A stretch of DNA of 64,000 nt from Sedimentisphaerales bacterium (GCA_016932095.1 JAFGDN010000053.1:1-64000); one strand, 5' to 3'; positions 49,803-58,245 are shown, counted from the stretch's first letter. The notes: generated by a model from the letters alone, not told the origin. A program made the numbers and translations.

Positions 49803-50327
49803 ATGGACGCGATAGAATCGCAAGGTGGTTTGTCAGAAGACAAAGAGGGTCAAGAAGAGACAAGCAACGTGAGGATGACGTCGGTCGCGGAATCAGTTCG
49901 CTATCACAAGAGGGCGCAGACCGCGGAAAAGCGAGCGGAAGAGCTCACGGGCGAGCTGGCAGAGGTAAAGGCCGAGGCAGGCCGGCTGGCGAATGAATTG
50001 AAGGCAACGCAGACGGAACAGGAGCTGGCAAGACGATTATCGGCTGAAGGGGCGAGAGATTTAGAGGCGGCGGTGCTGATAGCGAGGGACAGATTATCAC
50101 GTGACAGCAAGGCGGACGTAAACGGCGTTGTGGAGCAGTTGAAAAGAGAAAAGGGGTATTTGTTCAGTGAAAGGACAGCGGCAGCAGCCGCAGTAAGAAC
50201 ATCGCCGGCCAAAGAGTCCAGACAGAGTGGGGCGTCATCGGTTGAGAGGGCGGCAAGAAGGGCCGCAGAGACGGGCAGTAGAACGGATTTGCAGGAGTAT
50301 ATGAGAAAACGGAGAAGCGTTATTTAA
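49803..50327 (+). CDS. Phage scaffold-like coiled-coil protein
   Basis: From the ATG at 49803 (AAGGAGA 9 bases upstream) the product is 174 residues: acidic N-terminus, a central coiled coil (YHKRAQTAEKRAEELTGELA and following heptads up to residue ~85), a helical middle and a basic C-terminus (QEYMRKRRSVI). This form, its size and its place between portal and major capsid protein are those of phage scaffolding proteins, which shape the procapsid and bind capsid protein by the basic tail. No protease gene is seen to remove it. Confidence 0.75.
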   Translation: MDAIESQGGLSEDKEGQEETSNVRMTSVAESVRYHKRAQTAEKRAEELTGELAEVKAEAGRLANELKATQTEQELARRLSAEGARDLEAAVLIARDRLSRDSKADVNGVVEQLKREKGYLFSERTAAAAAVRTSPAKESRQSGASSVERAARRAAETGSRTDLQEYMRKRRSVI

Positions 50328-50340
50328 TTTCGGATTGAAC

Positions 50341-50365
50341 GGATTCCCGCTTCCGCGGGAATGAC
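50341..50365 (-). repeat. REP-like element between scaffold and capsid genes
   Basis: On the minus strand GTCATTCCCGCGGAAGCGGG followed by AATCC. ATTCCCGC and GCGGGAAT form perfect 8-base arms around 4 bases. The core matches 14225-14244, far outside the phage module. Confidence 0.8.
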
Positions 50366-50383
50366 AAGAAAGGAGAAAAAGAA

Positions 50384-51538
50384 ATGGCATTTACGGGAAA
50401 AGCGACATATTCGGCGGGGGCGACTTTGCCGGAATTAGCGGAAGACGTATCGGATTTAATCGGGATAATTTCGCCTTATGAGACGCCGTTGCTGGATGCA
50501 CTAGGCGACCCGATGAGGGAGGCAACGAGCACACATCACGAGTGGCTTGAGGATGAATTGCTGCCGAACAAAGACACGATAAACGACCAGTCGATAGCCG
50601 ACCCCGACGGAGAAACCCAGTTCGACGTGGACAACGGCAGCAGGTTCAGAGCGGGCGACCAGATACAGGTGGAGGGCAGCGAGGAGCTGATGCTGGTTAC
50701 GGACGTGAACGGAAATACGCTGACTGTGGCGCGCGGTTACGCAGGCACAACGGCTGAAAATATGGCCGACAATCAGGTGATAAACATACTGGGTAACGCT
50801 GCATTAGAAGGCGAGGGCAAACCTGGTGCGAGATTTACAAATCGCAGCCGATGCGGCAACTACACGCAGATATTCACGGCGACGGTGGAGGTATCGGGGA
50901 CGGACGTGGCGGCAAGCAAGCTTGGACTGGCCGACGAGATGGATTACCAGAAGCAGGAACGATTGCGCGAGCTGATTCGTGACCTTGAAAACACGGTTAT
51001 CAACGGGGGTCTGCCGGTATCCTATCAACAGGGCAGCGATACTGCAAGGCGGACATTGAAAGGAGTTGTGCAGCACATACAGACCAACGCATTCCGGACG
51101 GGCGACAGTGGCTTTCCGGCGGGCAACGACCTTGATGAGGCGAAAATTAACTACGTGCTGAGACAAATCTGGTCAAACAGCAGCAGCAAAGTTGACCTGA
51201 TTGTGGTCGGCGGGCATCAGAAGCGGAAAATCAACGGATTTGTGTCGAGCAGCAGAAGTTACGCGGCGGGCGATACGAAGTTTACCGACATAGTCAACAT
51301 TTACGAGAGCGACTTCGGGGTTTGCCGGATTGTAACAACGCGGTGGCTGCCGCAGGATGTGGTATTGCTGCTGGATTCGTCGAGGATAGCGGTTCTGCCT
51401 CTGGCGGGGCGAAGCTTTTACTTCAAGCCGTTGGCCAGCAGCGGCGACTATGAATGCGGCGAGCTGATAGGCGAGTATACGCTTGAGCTGAAGAACGAGG
51501 CGGCACACGGGGTCATTCGTGGGCTAAGTGTGAGCTAA
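50384..51538 (+). CDS. Phage major capsid protein (SU10/DUF5309 type)
   Basis: The product (384 aa) starts MAFTGKATYSAGATLPELAE, then LIGIISPYETPLLDALGDP, the characteristic N-terminal region of DUF5309/SU10-type capsid proteins (HK97-like fold). The middle has a small beta insert (residues ~75-115, FRAGDQIQVEGSEELMLVTD) and the end has the DVVLLLDSSRIAVLPLAGRS block. AAGGAG precedes the ATG by 9 bases. SU10-type capsids are found in podoviruses with elongated heads and in many uncultured phages. Full length; no frameshift. Confidence 0.85.
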   Translation: MAFTGKATYSAGATLPELAEDVSDLIGIISPYETPLLDALGDPMREATSTHHEWLEDELLPNKDTINDQSIADPDGETQFDVDNGSRFRAGDQIQVEGSEELMLVTDVNGNTLTVARGYAGTTAENMADNQVINILGNAALEGEGKPGARFTNRSRCGNYTQIFTATVEVSGTDVAASKLGLADEMDYQKQERLRELIRDLENTVINGGLPVSYQQGSDTARRTLKGVVQHIQTNAFRTGDSGFPAGNDLDEAKINYVLRQIWSNSSSKVDLIVVGGHQKRKINGFVSSSRSYAAGDTKFTDIVNIYESDFGVCRIVTTRWLPQDVVLLLDSSRIAVLPLAGRSFYFKPLASSGDYECGELIGEYTLELKNEAAHGVIRGLSVS

Positions 51539-51540
51539 AG

Positions 51541-51604
51541 AACAGCGAACAGCAGGCAGCGGACAGCGAACAGATAAAACTGAACGCTGTTCGCTGAACG
51601 CTGT
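51541..51604 (+). repeat. Inverted heptamer arrays after the capsid gene
   Basis: Five units (AACAGCG, AACAGCA, GGCAGCG, GACAGCG, AACAGAT) at 51541-51575 are followed, after 7 bases, by three complementary ones (AACGCTG, TTCGCTG, AACGCTG) at 51583-51603. They can fold into a long hairpin that ends next to AAGGAGG of the next gene. Confidence 0.9.
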
Positions 51605-51618
51605 CAAGGAGGTTAGAA

Positions 51619-52284
51619 ATGGTCAGGTTATGCAAAGACAGCGATATTTTGAGATATGAGCCAGCGTTAATCGGCGAGCTTCACCCGACAAACCAAGTTT
51701 TGGCGACGGGACAAGGCGGCGAGCTGGCAGGAATGACGTTTGAGGCCAGCGCAGCGGATTTCGTATCGGCGGAGATTGAGCCGGGCAATGTGATTTACCT
51801 TAGGTCTGCAGACGGGGTTTTGGACGGGATATTCGAGATAGCGGCTGTGGATTCGGCGACGCAGCTTTGCGTGTCGGTTTTGCGAGGGGATTCTGAAAGC
51901 GACCCGACAGCCCCGCCTGTGAGCGGGCCGGTGACAGATATTTTTTACCGGGTAAGCACGCTGCGGCCGCAGATAGAGACGGTGAGCTTGCGGCTGACAG
52001 AATATTTCGGGATTAGGCCAGGACGAACCGAAAGTGATTATTCAGCCGAGGATATTCTAAATTCGGATGTGATTTGCCGGGTGTGTGCTTATGGTGTGAT
52101 AGCATCGGCGTACGCAACAATGGAAAGTAACGCGGGCGAAGAGAGTTTTCGTGAGAAGCAACTGCATTATGAGCAGTTGTTTATGAAAGGAAAAGAAGGT
52201 TGCCGGCTGAGTTTGGACGCCAATGGCGACAATGTGGCGGACAGCATCAGATTCGGCGGGTGCGGACGGCTGATAAGAGATTAA
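51619..52284 (+). CDS. Phage head-tail connector-like protein
   Basis: The product (221 aa) has a beta-rich N-terminal half (YEPALIGELHPTNQVLATGQ, VIYLRSADGVLDGIFEIA) and a helical C-terminal half (LRPQIETVSLRLTEYFGIRP, ICRVCAYGVIASAYATMES, KQLHYEQLFMKGKEGCRLS). The helical half recalls gp6/gp15-type connector proteins, and the place after the capsid gene agrees. The ribosome site AAGGAGG lies 7 bases before the ATG. The identity is inferred from position and shape. Confidence 0.55.
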   Translation: MVRLCKDSDILRYEPALIGELHPTNQVLATGQGGELAGMTFEASAADFVSAEIEPGNVIYLRSADGVLDGIFEIAAVDSATQLCVSVLRGDSESDPTAPPVSGPVTDIFYRVSTLRPQIETVSLRLTEYFGIRPGRTESDYSAEDILNSDVICRVCAYGVIASAYATMESNAGEESFREKQLHYEQLFMKGKEGCRLSLDANGDNVADSIRFGGCGRLIRD

Positions 52285-52295
52285 AAAATTGATAA

Positions 52296-52688
52296 TTGAT
52301 TATTGTGGTGCGAGGTATGGGCGTGAATTTAGACGGTTTAGCGTTGTTTGAAAATTGTGTGTCGCAATTTGAGGTTGGCAGTTTTACACGTGAGCATCTG
52401 GAGAGGACGGCGGCGGGACTGGATGGCGTGATGAGTATCGACCTCGGCGGGCGAGGCAGGAAGATTCGTCAGAAAGGCGAACTGAGGGCCAGAAGCAAAA
52501 CGGAGCTTAACGACAGGGTCGCGGTTATTTCGGCGTTTATGGATGGCCAGACGCATACTTTGGCAACATCGGACACAGAGATATTCGAGAACGTGCGTAT
52601 TGACTCCATAAGCGTCAAAAATGAGAGAGCAAGCGGAGCGGGAGTAATTGCGGACTATGAGATAGTTTATATGCAATTGACGGTGTAG
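52296..52688 (+). CDS. Phage tail/baseplate-associated protein
   Basis: The product (about 123-130 aa; ATG at 52317 or TTG at 52296) has the layout of phage tail-associated beta proteins: DGLALFENCVSQFEVG at the start, DGVMSIDLGGRGRKIRQKGE in the middle (a G-G-R-G-R loop), and a late ATSDTEIFENVRIDSISVKN followed by a tail of beta strands (DYEIVYMQLTV). Gene order supports a tail role. No good ribosome site decides the start. Confidence 0.5.
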   Translation: MIIVVRGMGVNLDGLALFENCVSQFEVGSFTREHLERTAAGLDGVMSIDLGGRGRKIRQKGELRARSKTELNDRVAVISAFMDGQTHTLATSDTEIFENVRIDSISVKNERASGAGVIADYEIVYMQLTV

Positions 52689-52690
52689 CG

Positions 52691-53470
52691 ATGGGACGAA
52701 TCAGCAACGGAATAGACAAAGTTCAGGTGTTCGAGCTGCCTGCAGGAGTATGGGTTGACGGCGGGATAGTCGCGGGGCAGAGGGTATGTTTGGTGAGGTG
52801 GCGGTCGGAGTGGACAGACAAAATTCACCAGGTATATGTGAACGGCAAGTTTGCCGGGGCGACGGTTGACGGTCGGCAGAGGCAAATGGTGGTGCAGACG
52901 CCGAACTGTTTTGACATAGCGGTACGAATCGAAGTGTTTGCCATTGAACCAGAGGAGACGGATAGTGATTTCGGCGATACTCTGGTGCAAGGCGAAGGGG
53001 GCAGCAGCCGTGTTAAGCTGAGTTTATTGCGAAGTCAGCGATTGCCGGCAGGTGCGAGGTTCAGGGTTTACTATGACGGAGGGACCGGCCAGATTGACTA
53101 TGTAAATCCGATAGGCGAAAAAGCAGTGTGGGCAAGCCGACAGGATAAGGCGGGTTTAGGTTTAGCGAGATTCGGAGAGGGCGATTTCGGTTACGAGTGG
53201 TCAGCAGGAATCGGATTTGGCAGAGGAAGTTTCGGGGCAGGCGATTTCGGGGTTGACGCCGACGTTATTGAATGGATTAGCCCTGCGCTGGAGGCGGGAG
53301 CTTATATGTTTGCCGTAAAGGTTATCGACGAGAAAGGAAATGAAAGTGCGGCCAGCGAGACAAATGAAGTAGTTGTAATACCGTCGGCAAGGCCGGCGAA
53401 AGAGACGAATTTATTGTCGTTTGATGAAGAAACAAATGAGCTTATGCTTGAGATTATTGATGAACAGTAA
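52691..53470 (+). CDS. Fibronectin-III-like phage tail protein 1
   Basis: The product (259 aa) has an N-terminal beta part (FELPAGVWVDGGIVAGQRVC) and two fibronectin-like segments. Segment RFRVYYDGGTGQIDYVNPIG and the later GAYMFAVKVIDEKGNESAAS are matched by the protein at 55087-55776, so the two are paralogues. A Gly-rich run (GEGDFGYEWSAGIGFGRGSF) lies between. Probably a tail fibre or tip adapter. It starts 3 bases after the previous gene. Confidence 0.6.
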   Translation: MGRISNGIDKVQVFELPAGVWVDGGIVAGQRVCLVRWRSEWTDKIHQVYVNGKFAGATVDGRQRQMVVQTPNCFDIAVRIEVFAIEPEETDSDFGDTLVQGEGGSSRVKLSLLRSQRLPAGARFRVYYDGGTGQIDYVNPIGEKAVWASRQDKAGLGLARFGEGDFGYEWSAGIGFGRGSFGAGDFGVDADVIEWISPALEAGAYMFAVKVIDEKGNESAASETNEVVVIPSARPAKETNLLSFDEETNELMLEIIDEQ

Positions 53471-53482
53471 AGGAGCTAAATT

Positions 53483-53923
53483 ATGGCGGAAGTATATCCG
53501 AATGACAATGAGCTGTTGAATCTGCAGACAGACGACGAGACGGGCGTGGAGTATATAGCGACCGGACAGGCGCCTTATTATCTGCAATTTCGCAAACTGT
53601 TGTATCGGCTGCTGTTGTCGGCCAGGCGGGCCAACGACCTGCGGGTTTATGATGAAGGCGGGCTTGATATAGGCGTAAAAAGCGGGAAATTCTGGTGGGG
53701 GACCCAGCTTGTCAATTACACGGGGTCAACCGGCAATACACTGGAAGACGACAAGCCGGGCATTTACTTATACCTGACAAGCGCTGGAGCTCTGGTAACG
53801 AATGAATACAGCGGCTTTCCCGATATGGCGACCACGCCGCACGTTCGACTGGCGATAGTAACCACGTCAAATGGGGACATTACGTCAATTGAGGACTGTC
53901 GAGTTTTTATGAGAATTGGATAA
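53483..53923 (+). CDS. Tail fibre-like/adapter protein
   Basis: The product (146 aa) starts MAEVYPNDNELLNLQTDDET and has the compact helical-beta layout of receptor-binding protein N-terminal or connector domains (YYLQFRKLLYRLLLSARRAN, then LDIGVKSGKFWWGTQLVNYT and YLYLTSAGALVTNEYSGFPD). AAAGGAG precedes the ATG. It lies directly before the beta-helix protein, so an adapter role is inferred. No family known to me. Confidence 0.55.
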   Translation: MAEVYPNDNELLNLQTDDETGVEYIATGQAPYYLQFRKLLYRLLLSARRANDLRVYDEGGLDIGVKSGKFWWGTQLVNYTGSTGNTLEDDKPGIYLYLTSAGALVTNEYSGFPDMATTPHVRLAIVTTSNGDITSIEDCRVFMRIG

Positions 53924-53968
53924 CGACAACCAAAAAAGACAAAAAGTAAAAGACAAAAGGAAAAAGAA

Positions 53969-55087
53969 ATGATTTACGTGAACGATTCGAACAGAGTGTG
54001 GCACGTGGCCAAGAGCGGCAACGACGGCAACAGCGGTCACGCGGGACAATATCCGGTCAATCTGACCAGCGACGCCAAACTGACGATAAGCGCGGCTGTT
54101 AGCGCGGCTGCTGACGGCGACACTATTATTATCTGGCCGGGCGATTACGCTGAGGCAGTAAACGCGTCGAGCAAAGCGCTACGGATGATCGGGATGCATC
54201 GAGGACAAACGCGAATTGTTCCTTCAAGCGGAACGCCCCTGCAAATAGGCAACGATTCTTATGTTGCAAACCTCAGCGCTGTCGCCTCCAGTGGAACTAT
54301 CGGCATAAACATACCCAACAAGACCAACATTACGATTGAGAATTGCTACGGATACGGCCCAACCGACGGCCTGTATATATCGGCATCGACGCTGAACAAT
54401 TATAACATCAGGTTGATTAACTGCACTTTTGAATCACCCTGGGACGGAGCAAATATGAACGGCGCCACGGGTGTTTTTCTTGAACGCTGTATGTTCAAAT
54501 GCACCGGCGGTTCACAAGTTTCTCACGCCCTGCAATTGCCGGGAAGCGGCGTTTATCACAATTGTATTTTTTGGACGAAAAGTTCCACAGCTTCATCAAA
54601 TCCTCTTGGAGGAATCGAACTTGGCAGCGCCGCCGAGATAAGAGCAATTTTTGAGTCCTGCTACATTTATGCAGAGGCAAATGCCAGCAGGACAGGCGAT
54701 GTCTTCGGCGTAAAAGTCAATCACTCCGCCAGTGCAGCAACATTAAACAACTGCAACATTCTCACAATCGGCCCCGGAGCAAGCGGAGGGCCAAAGGACT
54801 TGTATCAGACCAACGGTCAAATAATTGTAAACGGCAGCAGGTTTTTGACGCAAAGCGGAACGATAATTCAGGATGGTTGCGGCTGGGCAAATGCGGTCAG
54901 ACAGGAAGCGGCAGCAGTCATCGATATGGATGAGGCGTTGCAGAAGGCAATCAAGATGCTCGTTAATAAGGCGGTGCAGGACAAGCTCACTGGCGCGATT
55001 CAGTATTATGACGACGACGGACAAACGGTGCTACTGACGCATACGCCGAGCGAGAACGAGTCGAGTTTAACAAGGGCGGTGAGCTAA
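53969..55087 (+). CDS. Right-handed beta-helix protein (tailspike-like)
   Basis: The product (372 aa) has the start VWHVAKSGNDGNSGHA typical of DUF1565-like beta-helices. Repeating coils of the parallel beta-helix follow, with stacked N and C positions (NKTNITIENCYGYGPTDGLY, NIRLINCTFESPWDGANMNG, GVFLERCMFKCTGG, AIFESCYIYAEANA, AATLNNCNILTIGPG). The end is a short helical or trimerising tail (MDEALQKAIKMLVNKAVQDK). Phage tailspikes and pectate-lyase-like enzymes share this fold; no catalytic residues are evident. It probably binds a host glycan. Confidence 0.75.
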   Translation: MIYVNDSNRVWHVAKSGNDGNSGHAGQYPVNLTSDAKLTISAAVSAAADGDTIIIWPGDYAEAVNASSKALRMIGMHRGQTRIVPSSGTPLQIGNDSYVANLSAVASSGTIGINIPNKTNITIENCYGYGPTDGLYISASTLNNYNIRLINCTFESPWDGANMNGATGVFLERCMFKCTGGSQVSHALQLPGSGVYHNCIFWTKSSTASSNPLGGIELGSAAEIRAIFESCYIYAEANASRTGDVFGVKVNHSASAATLNNCNILTIGPGASGGPKDLYQTNGQIIVNGSRFLTQSGTIIQDGCGWANAVRQEAAAVIDMDEALQKAIKMLVNKAVQDKLTGAIQYYDDDGQTVLLTHTPSENESSLTRAVS

Positions 55088-55776
55088 TGGATTTGACGTT
55101 GCGGAAAGAGGCGTTGTTCGCGGGACAGACAGCGAACGGATTCAGGACGGGGACGGCGATGACTCTCGGCTGGTTCTGGATGAAAGTAAATGGCTGTCGA
55201 TTTGTATATCGTGGCGGGAGTATGAAGACGATTGATTTCGACAGGGTGTTAGTTGTCGCGGGGCCGGATGAAAACGAGATTGGCCTGCCAAGTTATTTAT
55301 CACACGAGCCGGGAGAGGTTTATTATTACGTCGTTCGATGCGCAAACAAATGTGGGCAAATTGAGCAGACGTTGCAGGCGGCGGTGAAGGCGGCTATAGA
55401 CAACGACGGTGAACTTCGAGAAGCAAGGCCAAATGGAGTGTTCGGGCTATTTGGTCGCCAGCGGCAAGATGGGAAGGTTGAGATTGTTTGGTCATACAAT
55501 CCAATCGAACAGAAAAGCTCTCCAGCGGAAATGAGGATTTACAGTAACGCAGGGTCGGGCGAGATTGACTTTCAGCAGCCGATAGATTCTGTGCCATATA
55601 AAGGGCGAAATTTTTACAGATTCGAGTCAGAGGCGCTCGGCGATGGTCGGTATCAGTTTGCGGTAAGGGCGGCAGACATAAGAGGCAATGAGCGCGACGA
55701 TATGAAAAAAATCGAAATCGAGGTTCAGAACAAAACGGTTGGGGCGATTGAGATTTTGGAAGCACGTGGCTTATGA
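55087..55776 (+). CDS. Fibronectin-III-like phage tail protein 2
   Basis: The product (229 aa), overlapping the previous stop by one base, matches the layout of the protein at 52691-53470: EMRIYSNAGSGEIDFQQPID and GRYQFAVRAADIRGNER correspond to RVYYDGGTGQIDYVNPIG and AYMFAVKVIDEKGNESA. The N-terminal ~70 residues differ. The stop overlaps the start of the next gene (ATGA), a sign of one operon. It is likely a tail component. Confidence 0.6.
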   Translation: MDLTLRKEALFAGQTANGFRTGTAMTLGWFWMKVNGCRFVYRGGSMKTIDFDRVLVVAGPDENEIGLPSYLSHEPGEVYYYVVRCANKCGQIEQTLQAAVKAAIDNDGELREARPNGVFGLFGRQRQDGKVEIVWSYNPIEQKSSPAEMRIYSNAGSGEIDFQQPIDSVPYKGRNFYRFESEALGDGRYQFAVRAADIRGNERDDMKKIEIEVQNKTVGAIEILEARGL

Positions 55777-57593
55777 CGAACAGAGTTGACTTTTATCAGG
55801 GGCACACAAGCAAACTGACGATTCCGGCGGGGGCAGCGGTTGTGTTTGTTGAAGGCGGGTTGTGTCCGTATTTAGAGGTTTTGGAAATAGTTCAGGCAGG
55901 TTCGTCTGAGTATGGCTCGGCTCGATTAAGATACAACCCCGCGGCGGACTCGGGCGGGCAAATTTTAAGCGTCGAGGATATTGAACGCGAGATAGGGATT
56001 GATACGCCCGTCAGTATCAAGTGGATACACAATAATCTTTACCCGGCGGCAGGCGCTGAAGGAATCGTCATATTTGCAGGACAGGTCGAGCGATTCGACA
56101 AGACGCTTGAGGGCGTTGAAATCATCGTGAGGGATTATAGCGCGACACTCGAACGGATAACGGTTGTGGGACGACGGGTGCAGGACATCAACGGCAGGGT
56201 CGTTTGTCTCGACGTAACAGGGACGATATTCAACGAGGCGGGTCAGCCCAACGCTACGAATGAGCTGATTGAATACGAAGGTAAATTGACCCGGCTATTC
56301 GCAGCGGACAGCAGAGACGCAAAGCCGTGGGACTGTGCGGACGTGATTCGATACCTGCTTTGCGAGTATGTGCCGACGGGACAACTAATAATACCCGATG
56401 AAAGTCGGCTGCGTGCGATAATGCAAACACAATCGGTTCGGAACCTCGACGTTACGGGCTTGAGCATACTGGAGGCGACTGAGCGGGTCGGCGAGCAGGC
56501 AGGGATTGAATTTAAGTTTGTGCCGACGAGCGAAGAAAGCGGGCCGCGTCAGGCCATTGTGTTTTATAAAAAGGGAGCGGGCAGACAAGTTGAGCTGAAT
56601 TTGCAAAAAGCAGGACAGCAAATCAGCGTCTCAAAGACCAACGTCATCAAGGCATCGAGCAGGGGCGGCTTCTGGCCGGCGACGCACAGGTATATCGGGT
56701 TAGGCGACTATAAGGTTTTCGAGGCGACATTCTATCTTGTCGAAACCTGGCGGCCGGAGCAGGAGAGCGTCGATTACGACCTGTACTCGCCTTCGACGAA
56801 TCCGAATTTTGTCGAGGTCAAGAACGTATTTAGGCGGTTTGCTCTCAATGAGGCGGGTGATTATTCAGACCAGCCGTATGAACAGGGGCCGGCGTATGAC
56901 TTTTTGCGGATTTTCGGGACGGACAAATACGTTCACAGACGAAGGAGATTCTGGCCGGCGTTGTCTCGCGACGCAGAAGGCAAATCGCTCGGATATTTTT
57001 TGGAGGTTTCATACGACGAAGGCGAGCACTGGCGGCTATATATGCACGCCTTCGATATTCTGCTGGATGAGTGCGGAATATGGCTCGCCAGCGACCGATT
57101 GGACATTAACACCTGGGTTGCGGCGATAAAGAGCGTGCTGAAGTTCCGGATAACCGCGTCGGTCGTCAGCGACCAGCGACTGACGTGCTCGTCAGCGGAT
57201 GGCCCGGTCGGGTCAACTGTGCCGGTGGTAAATCGGATTATCTCGTTACCCAACAGATTCAAGTTCAGAAAAGTTACCGGTAAAAGTCAATTCAGCAGCG
57301 TTGTAAATGACTCAATCGGCAGCCCCGACGAGGCGGATGATTCGACGGCCCTGTATCAGTTTATCAGGCAGCGGGCGCAGGCAAAAGCGACGGCGATTGA
57401 GACGTTTGACATTCAGACGCCTCATTTGGCTCTCGGCTTTGAGGTCGGAGACGTCGTAAAAACAAATCCCGACGACAGGGATATATTCTCGACGGGCAGC
57501 GACAACAGAAGCACGTCTGTAATCGAGAAAGTCAGGATGAACTTTGAAAAACAAGCGACCGAACTAAGAGTGGTTCGACGGAGAATGCTATGA
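55773..57593 (+). CDS. Large phage tail/baseplate protein
   Basis: The product (606 aa) begins MTNRVDFYQGHTSKLTIPAG, and then shows long beta-rich domains (YSATLERITVVGRRV, FLEVSYDEGEHWRLYMHAFD) and a late helical segment (ALYQFIRQRAQAKATAIETF) with GFEVGDVVKTNPDDRDIFST near the end. The DVTGTIFNEAGQPNATNELI and later blocks suggest a baseplate hub or tail-assembly protein of the gp27/Mu P-like sort (the GFEVGDVV pattern is frequent in hub proteins), but this is not proved. No tape measure gene is present. Confidence 0.5.
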   Translation: MTNRVDFYQGHTSKLTIPAGAAVVFVEGGLCPYLEVLEIVQAGSSEYGSARLRYNPAADSGGQILSVEDIEREIGIDTPVSIKWIHNNLYPAAGAEGIVIFAGQVERFDKTLEGVEIIVRDYSATLERITVVGRRVQDINGRVVCLDVTGTIFNEAGQPNATNELIEYEGKLTRLFAADSRDAKPWDCADVIRYLLCEYVPTGQLIIPDESRLRAIMQTQSVRNLDVTGLSILEATERVGEQAGIEFKFVPTSEESGPRQAIVFYKKGAGRQVELNLQKAGQQISVSKTNVIKASSRGGFWPATHRYIGLGDYKVFEATFYLVETWRPEQESVDYDLYSPSTNPNFVEVKNVFRRFALNEAGDYSDQPYEQGPAYDFLRIFGTDKYVHRRRRFWPALSRDAEGKSLGYFLEVSYDEGEHWRLYMHAFDILLDECGIWLASDRLDINTWVAAIKSVLKFRITASVVSDQRLTCSSADGPVGSTVPVVNRIISLPNRFKFRKVTGKSQFSSVVNDSIGSPDEADDSTALYQFIRQRAQAKATAIETFDIQTPHLALGFEVGDVVKTNPDDRDIFSTGSDNRSTSVIEKVRMNFEKQATELRVVRRRML

Positions 57594-57883
57594 ACAACGA
57601 ATTACAAACAACAAACGGCGTAAGCGAGGTAACGCGGCTGGCCGGCGCAGGCGGCGGGTCAGCAACCTTCGCGGCCAGGATTAAAAGCAATTACGCCTAT
57701 AACGTATATATGATTCGCTTCGTTGAGTTACTGGCCGAAGGAACTACGCCCACTGAAATCGGCGGAGAGCTCAAGGCGACCAACCTCGCGGAGGATTTTA
57801 CTCAAACGGGTCAATTGGCCGTAGGCATATACGTGCTGGTCTGCACGGCGGGAGACAAATGCGTTTTCTACGCGGAACCGTAG
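57590..57883 (+). CDS. Small phage module protein
   Basis: The product (97 aa), overlapping the previous stop by four bases, starts MNNELQTTNGVSEVTRLAGA and is beta-rich (FAARIKSNYAYNVYMIRFVE, TGQLAVGIYVLVCTAGDKCV). No domain is known to me. It is coupled to the hub-like gene and is likely part of the particle. Confidence 0.55.
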   Translation: MNNELQTTNGVSEVTRLAGAGGGSATFAARIKSNYAYNVYMIRFVELLAEGTTPTEIGGELKATNLAEDFTQTGQLAVGIYVLVCTAGDKCVFYAEP

Positions 57884-57884
57884 A

Positions 57885-57912
57885 AAACGGAAGACAGATG
57901 ACGGAGAACAGA
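57885..57912 (+). repeat. Heptamer array supplying the ribosome site of the membrane coiled-coil gene
   Basis: Units AAACGGA, AGACAGA, TGACGGA, GAACAGA begin one base after the preceding stop codon; the third and fourth provide CGGAG, 8 bases before the ATG at 57915. Confidence 0.9.
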
Positions 57913-57914
57913 AA

Positions 57915-58172
57915 ATGGCGAGACAAAACGGAAAAACGTGGCGGCTGAACAGGACGGTCAACCTGTCGGTATTGGTGCAGTTGGCGCTTTTGGCGTCGCT
58001 CATAGTGGGAAGCTGGGTAAATTTGCAAAGGCAATTGGACTCGCTTCAGCGGGATGTAACGAGCTTACTCGAAAGCCAGAAACACTCAGCCAACAAGGTC
58101 GAAACACTTCAGGAAAAGGTAATTTCGCACGAGTTCCGATTGAAGCATCTCGAAAAGGGATTGCATGAATAA
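57915..58172 (+). CDS. Small membrane coiled-coil protein (holin/spanin-like)
   Basis: The product (85 aa) has a basic N-terminus, one membrane helix (LSVLVQLALLASLIVGSWV) and a coiled coil (LQRQLDSLQRDVTSLLESQK onward). Phages often carry such proteins (holin-like, or i-spanin-like) in the lysis region. With no endolysin nearby, lysis is unproved. The lipoprotein at 60300-60881 could be its partner, if it works as a spanin pair. Confidence 0.6.
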   Translation: MARQNGKTWRLNRTVNLSVLVQLALLASLIVGSWVNLQRQLDSLQRDVTSLLESQKHSANKVETLQEKVISHEFRLKHLEKGLHE

Positions 58173-58192
58173 TGAGTTTTTTATTACGTCGT

Positions 58193-58224
58193 TCGTATTT
58201 CGCCATTCGATATACGAAATACGA
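58193..58224 (+). repeat. Inverted repeat at the left edge of the inserted genes
   Basis: TCGTATTTCG (58193-58202) and CGAAATACGA (58215-58224) are exact reverse complements, 12 bases apart, between the coiled-coil gene and the methyltransferase. No T tract follows. Confidence 0.6.
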
Positions 58225-58245
58225 TATTCACTCGACGATTTTGAC

